NCBI GenBank assembly: GCA_029777225.1
Contig: JAKOSR010000053.1
Coordinates: 1-14,294, forward strand
DNA from: Chloroflexota bacterium
GTDB lineage: Bacteria > Chloroflexota > Anaerolineae > Anaerolineales > Anaerolineaceae
Length of the DNA stretch: 14,294 nucleotides
Direction: 5' to 3'
Positions 13,534-14,294 of the stretch are shown here, piece by piece. The position numbers were made by a program, and so were the translations under genes. Within the stretch, counting starts at the first letter, position 1; each line of letters starts with the position of its first letter. A model generated the notes under the pieces. It made no database searches. It was not told the origin of the DNA and was given only the letters and a program-made list of their open reading frames with translations.

Positions 13534-14294
13534 CGATATCAACTTCGACAGGCTCATGGATTTCGTGAATGACAATCACCTGTCATTTCTCCATCCAGAC
13601 TGGCTTTCACCCCGTGATAGGCTGTTGCAACAAGGTTGCTATGGCCTTCTGGACGGGGAAGACCTCCTGGCGCTGATGTCCGCCACGATTGAAGTGGCCC
13701 CGGTGGCCTGGCTCAGGTTCTTCATCTCCCTGCGGGATGGCAATCACGCCGCGTACTTTTCCACTCTCTTCCGGGAGAGCGCGCGCTATTTACGTGCCAT
13801 CAACGTTCACTCCTTGTACGCCCTGCCCATGGCTGCCTGGTTCATCAAGCTTTTGGAAGATGAAGGTTTCCAGGTTGTCAACCACCTGGTGAACTTGCTG
13901 CTGGCTCTGCCTTGGGAAGGCACCCAAAACCCAATCCCGGATTTGGTCATTCGCCAGATGGCTTCCAGGGACCTCGATAAGGTAAAGTCTCTCGAGTCCC
14001 AGGCTTTCCCACCCCTCTGGCAAATAGATGAGGCCAGCGTTCAAAAAACCTATCACAGCGGGGCGTATCTTACGGTTGCCTACTTGGATGACATCCTGGT
14101 GGGCTACCAAATGACCACCTCCGCCTTTGATCACGCTCACCTGGCGCGGTTGGCCGTGGACCCGGCATTCCAGGGCCAGGGTTTTGGCGGCGCTCTGCTT
14201 AAAAACATGCTGGAAGAAATGACCCGCCTTGGATATGCCGCCGTCTCTGTAAACACCCAGGCAGACAACGCGAGCTCGCTGAGTGTTTACCGGA
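13502..14294 (+). CDS. GNAT-family N-acetyltransferase (3' end beyond window)
   Basis: At least 264 residues are visible and the frame runs off the window. The second half has the acetyl-CoA binding motif LARLAVDPAFQGQGFGGALL, with the Q-G-Q-G-F-G pyrophosphate loop at 224-229. The first half opens with VRPAND, like the start of another GNAT domain, and contains VAWLRFFIS and LYALPMAAWFIKLLEDEGF, matching tandem-GNAT proteins I associate with Chloroflexota in which the N-terminal copy lacks the CoA loop. The acceptor substrate is unknown. The start is either ATG 13502 or 13508, since VRPAN belongs to the domain. This makes the gene overlap the amidohydrolase by 26-32 bases. A later ATG at 13556 would avoid the overlap but cut into the domain. 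Confidence 0.82.
   Translation, partial: MQMSTQVRPANDINFDRLMDFVNDNHLSFLHPDWLSPRDRLLQQGCYGLLDGEDLLALMSATIEVAPVAWLRFFISLRDGNHAAYFSTLFRESARYLRAINVHSLYALPMAAWFIKLLEDEGFQVVNHLVNLLLALPWEGTQNPIPDLVIRQMASRDLDKVKSLESQAFPPLWQIDEASVQKTYHSGAYLTVAYLDDILVGYQMTTSAFDHAHLARLAVDPAFQGQGFGGALLKNMLEEMTRLGYAAVSVNTQADNASSLSVYR

Overview
The window reads as chromosomal DNA of moderately high GC from a bacterium, most likely an anaerolineal member of the Chloroflexota. The support is protein-level and inferential: a very long multi-GAF SpoIIE-type phosphatase, a ParB-like/universal-stress fusion protein, a GT-C-like membrane protein with a C-terminal soluble domain, and a tandem GNAT-like acetyltransferase are all types I associate with that group. 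No rRNA, tRNA, CRISPR array, insertion sequence or phage gene is visible. Coding density is very high: the longest non-coding stretch is about 140 bases (7502-7639).

Layout. Bases 1-24 may hold the first codons of a leftward gene that shares a short control region with a rightward RluA-type pseudouridine synthase (74-805). That gene converges on radC (leftward, 765-1475), and the two overlap by 41 bases. A 57-75-base divergent region separates radC from a two-gene signalling unit: an RsbW-like anti-sigma kinase (1551-1967) translationally coupled to a 1267-residue multi-GAF PP2C/SpoIIE phosphatase (1967-5770). The phosphatase gene abuts, stop codon to stop codon with no spacer, a leftward gene for a ParB/Srx-like + DUF4032-like + tandem UspA fusion (5771-7501). 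After a second divergent control region come a polytopic GT-C-like membrane protein (7640-9328), then a run of rightward genes: a PfkB-family sugar kinase (9398-10249), parA (10261-11052), parB (11055-11921), a YtcJ-like amidohydrolase (11914-13533) and an N-acetyltransferase cut off by the window end (13502-14294).

Function. The kinase/phosphatase pair looks like two arms of a partner-switching stress pathway. The STAS-domain antagonist and the sigma factor it would control are not in the window. The neighbouring UspA fusion is plausibly also stress-related, but that link rests on position alone. The parAB pair is the chromosome partitioning module, here packed between metabolic genes with gaps of 2-11 bases and downstream overlaps, and not next to the usual rsmG/mnmG/dnaA neighbours.

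Control signals. Several gene starts are preceded by a good -10 hexamer with an upstream TG (extended -10) and no recognisable -35. Two genes without a Shine-Dalgarno (radC and the membrane protein) have a -10-like hexamer placed so that transcription could begin at the start codon. No convincing intrinsic terminator was found; convergent gene pairs end by overlapping or abutting.
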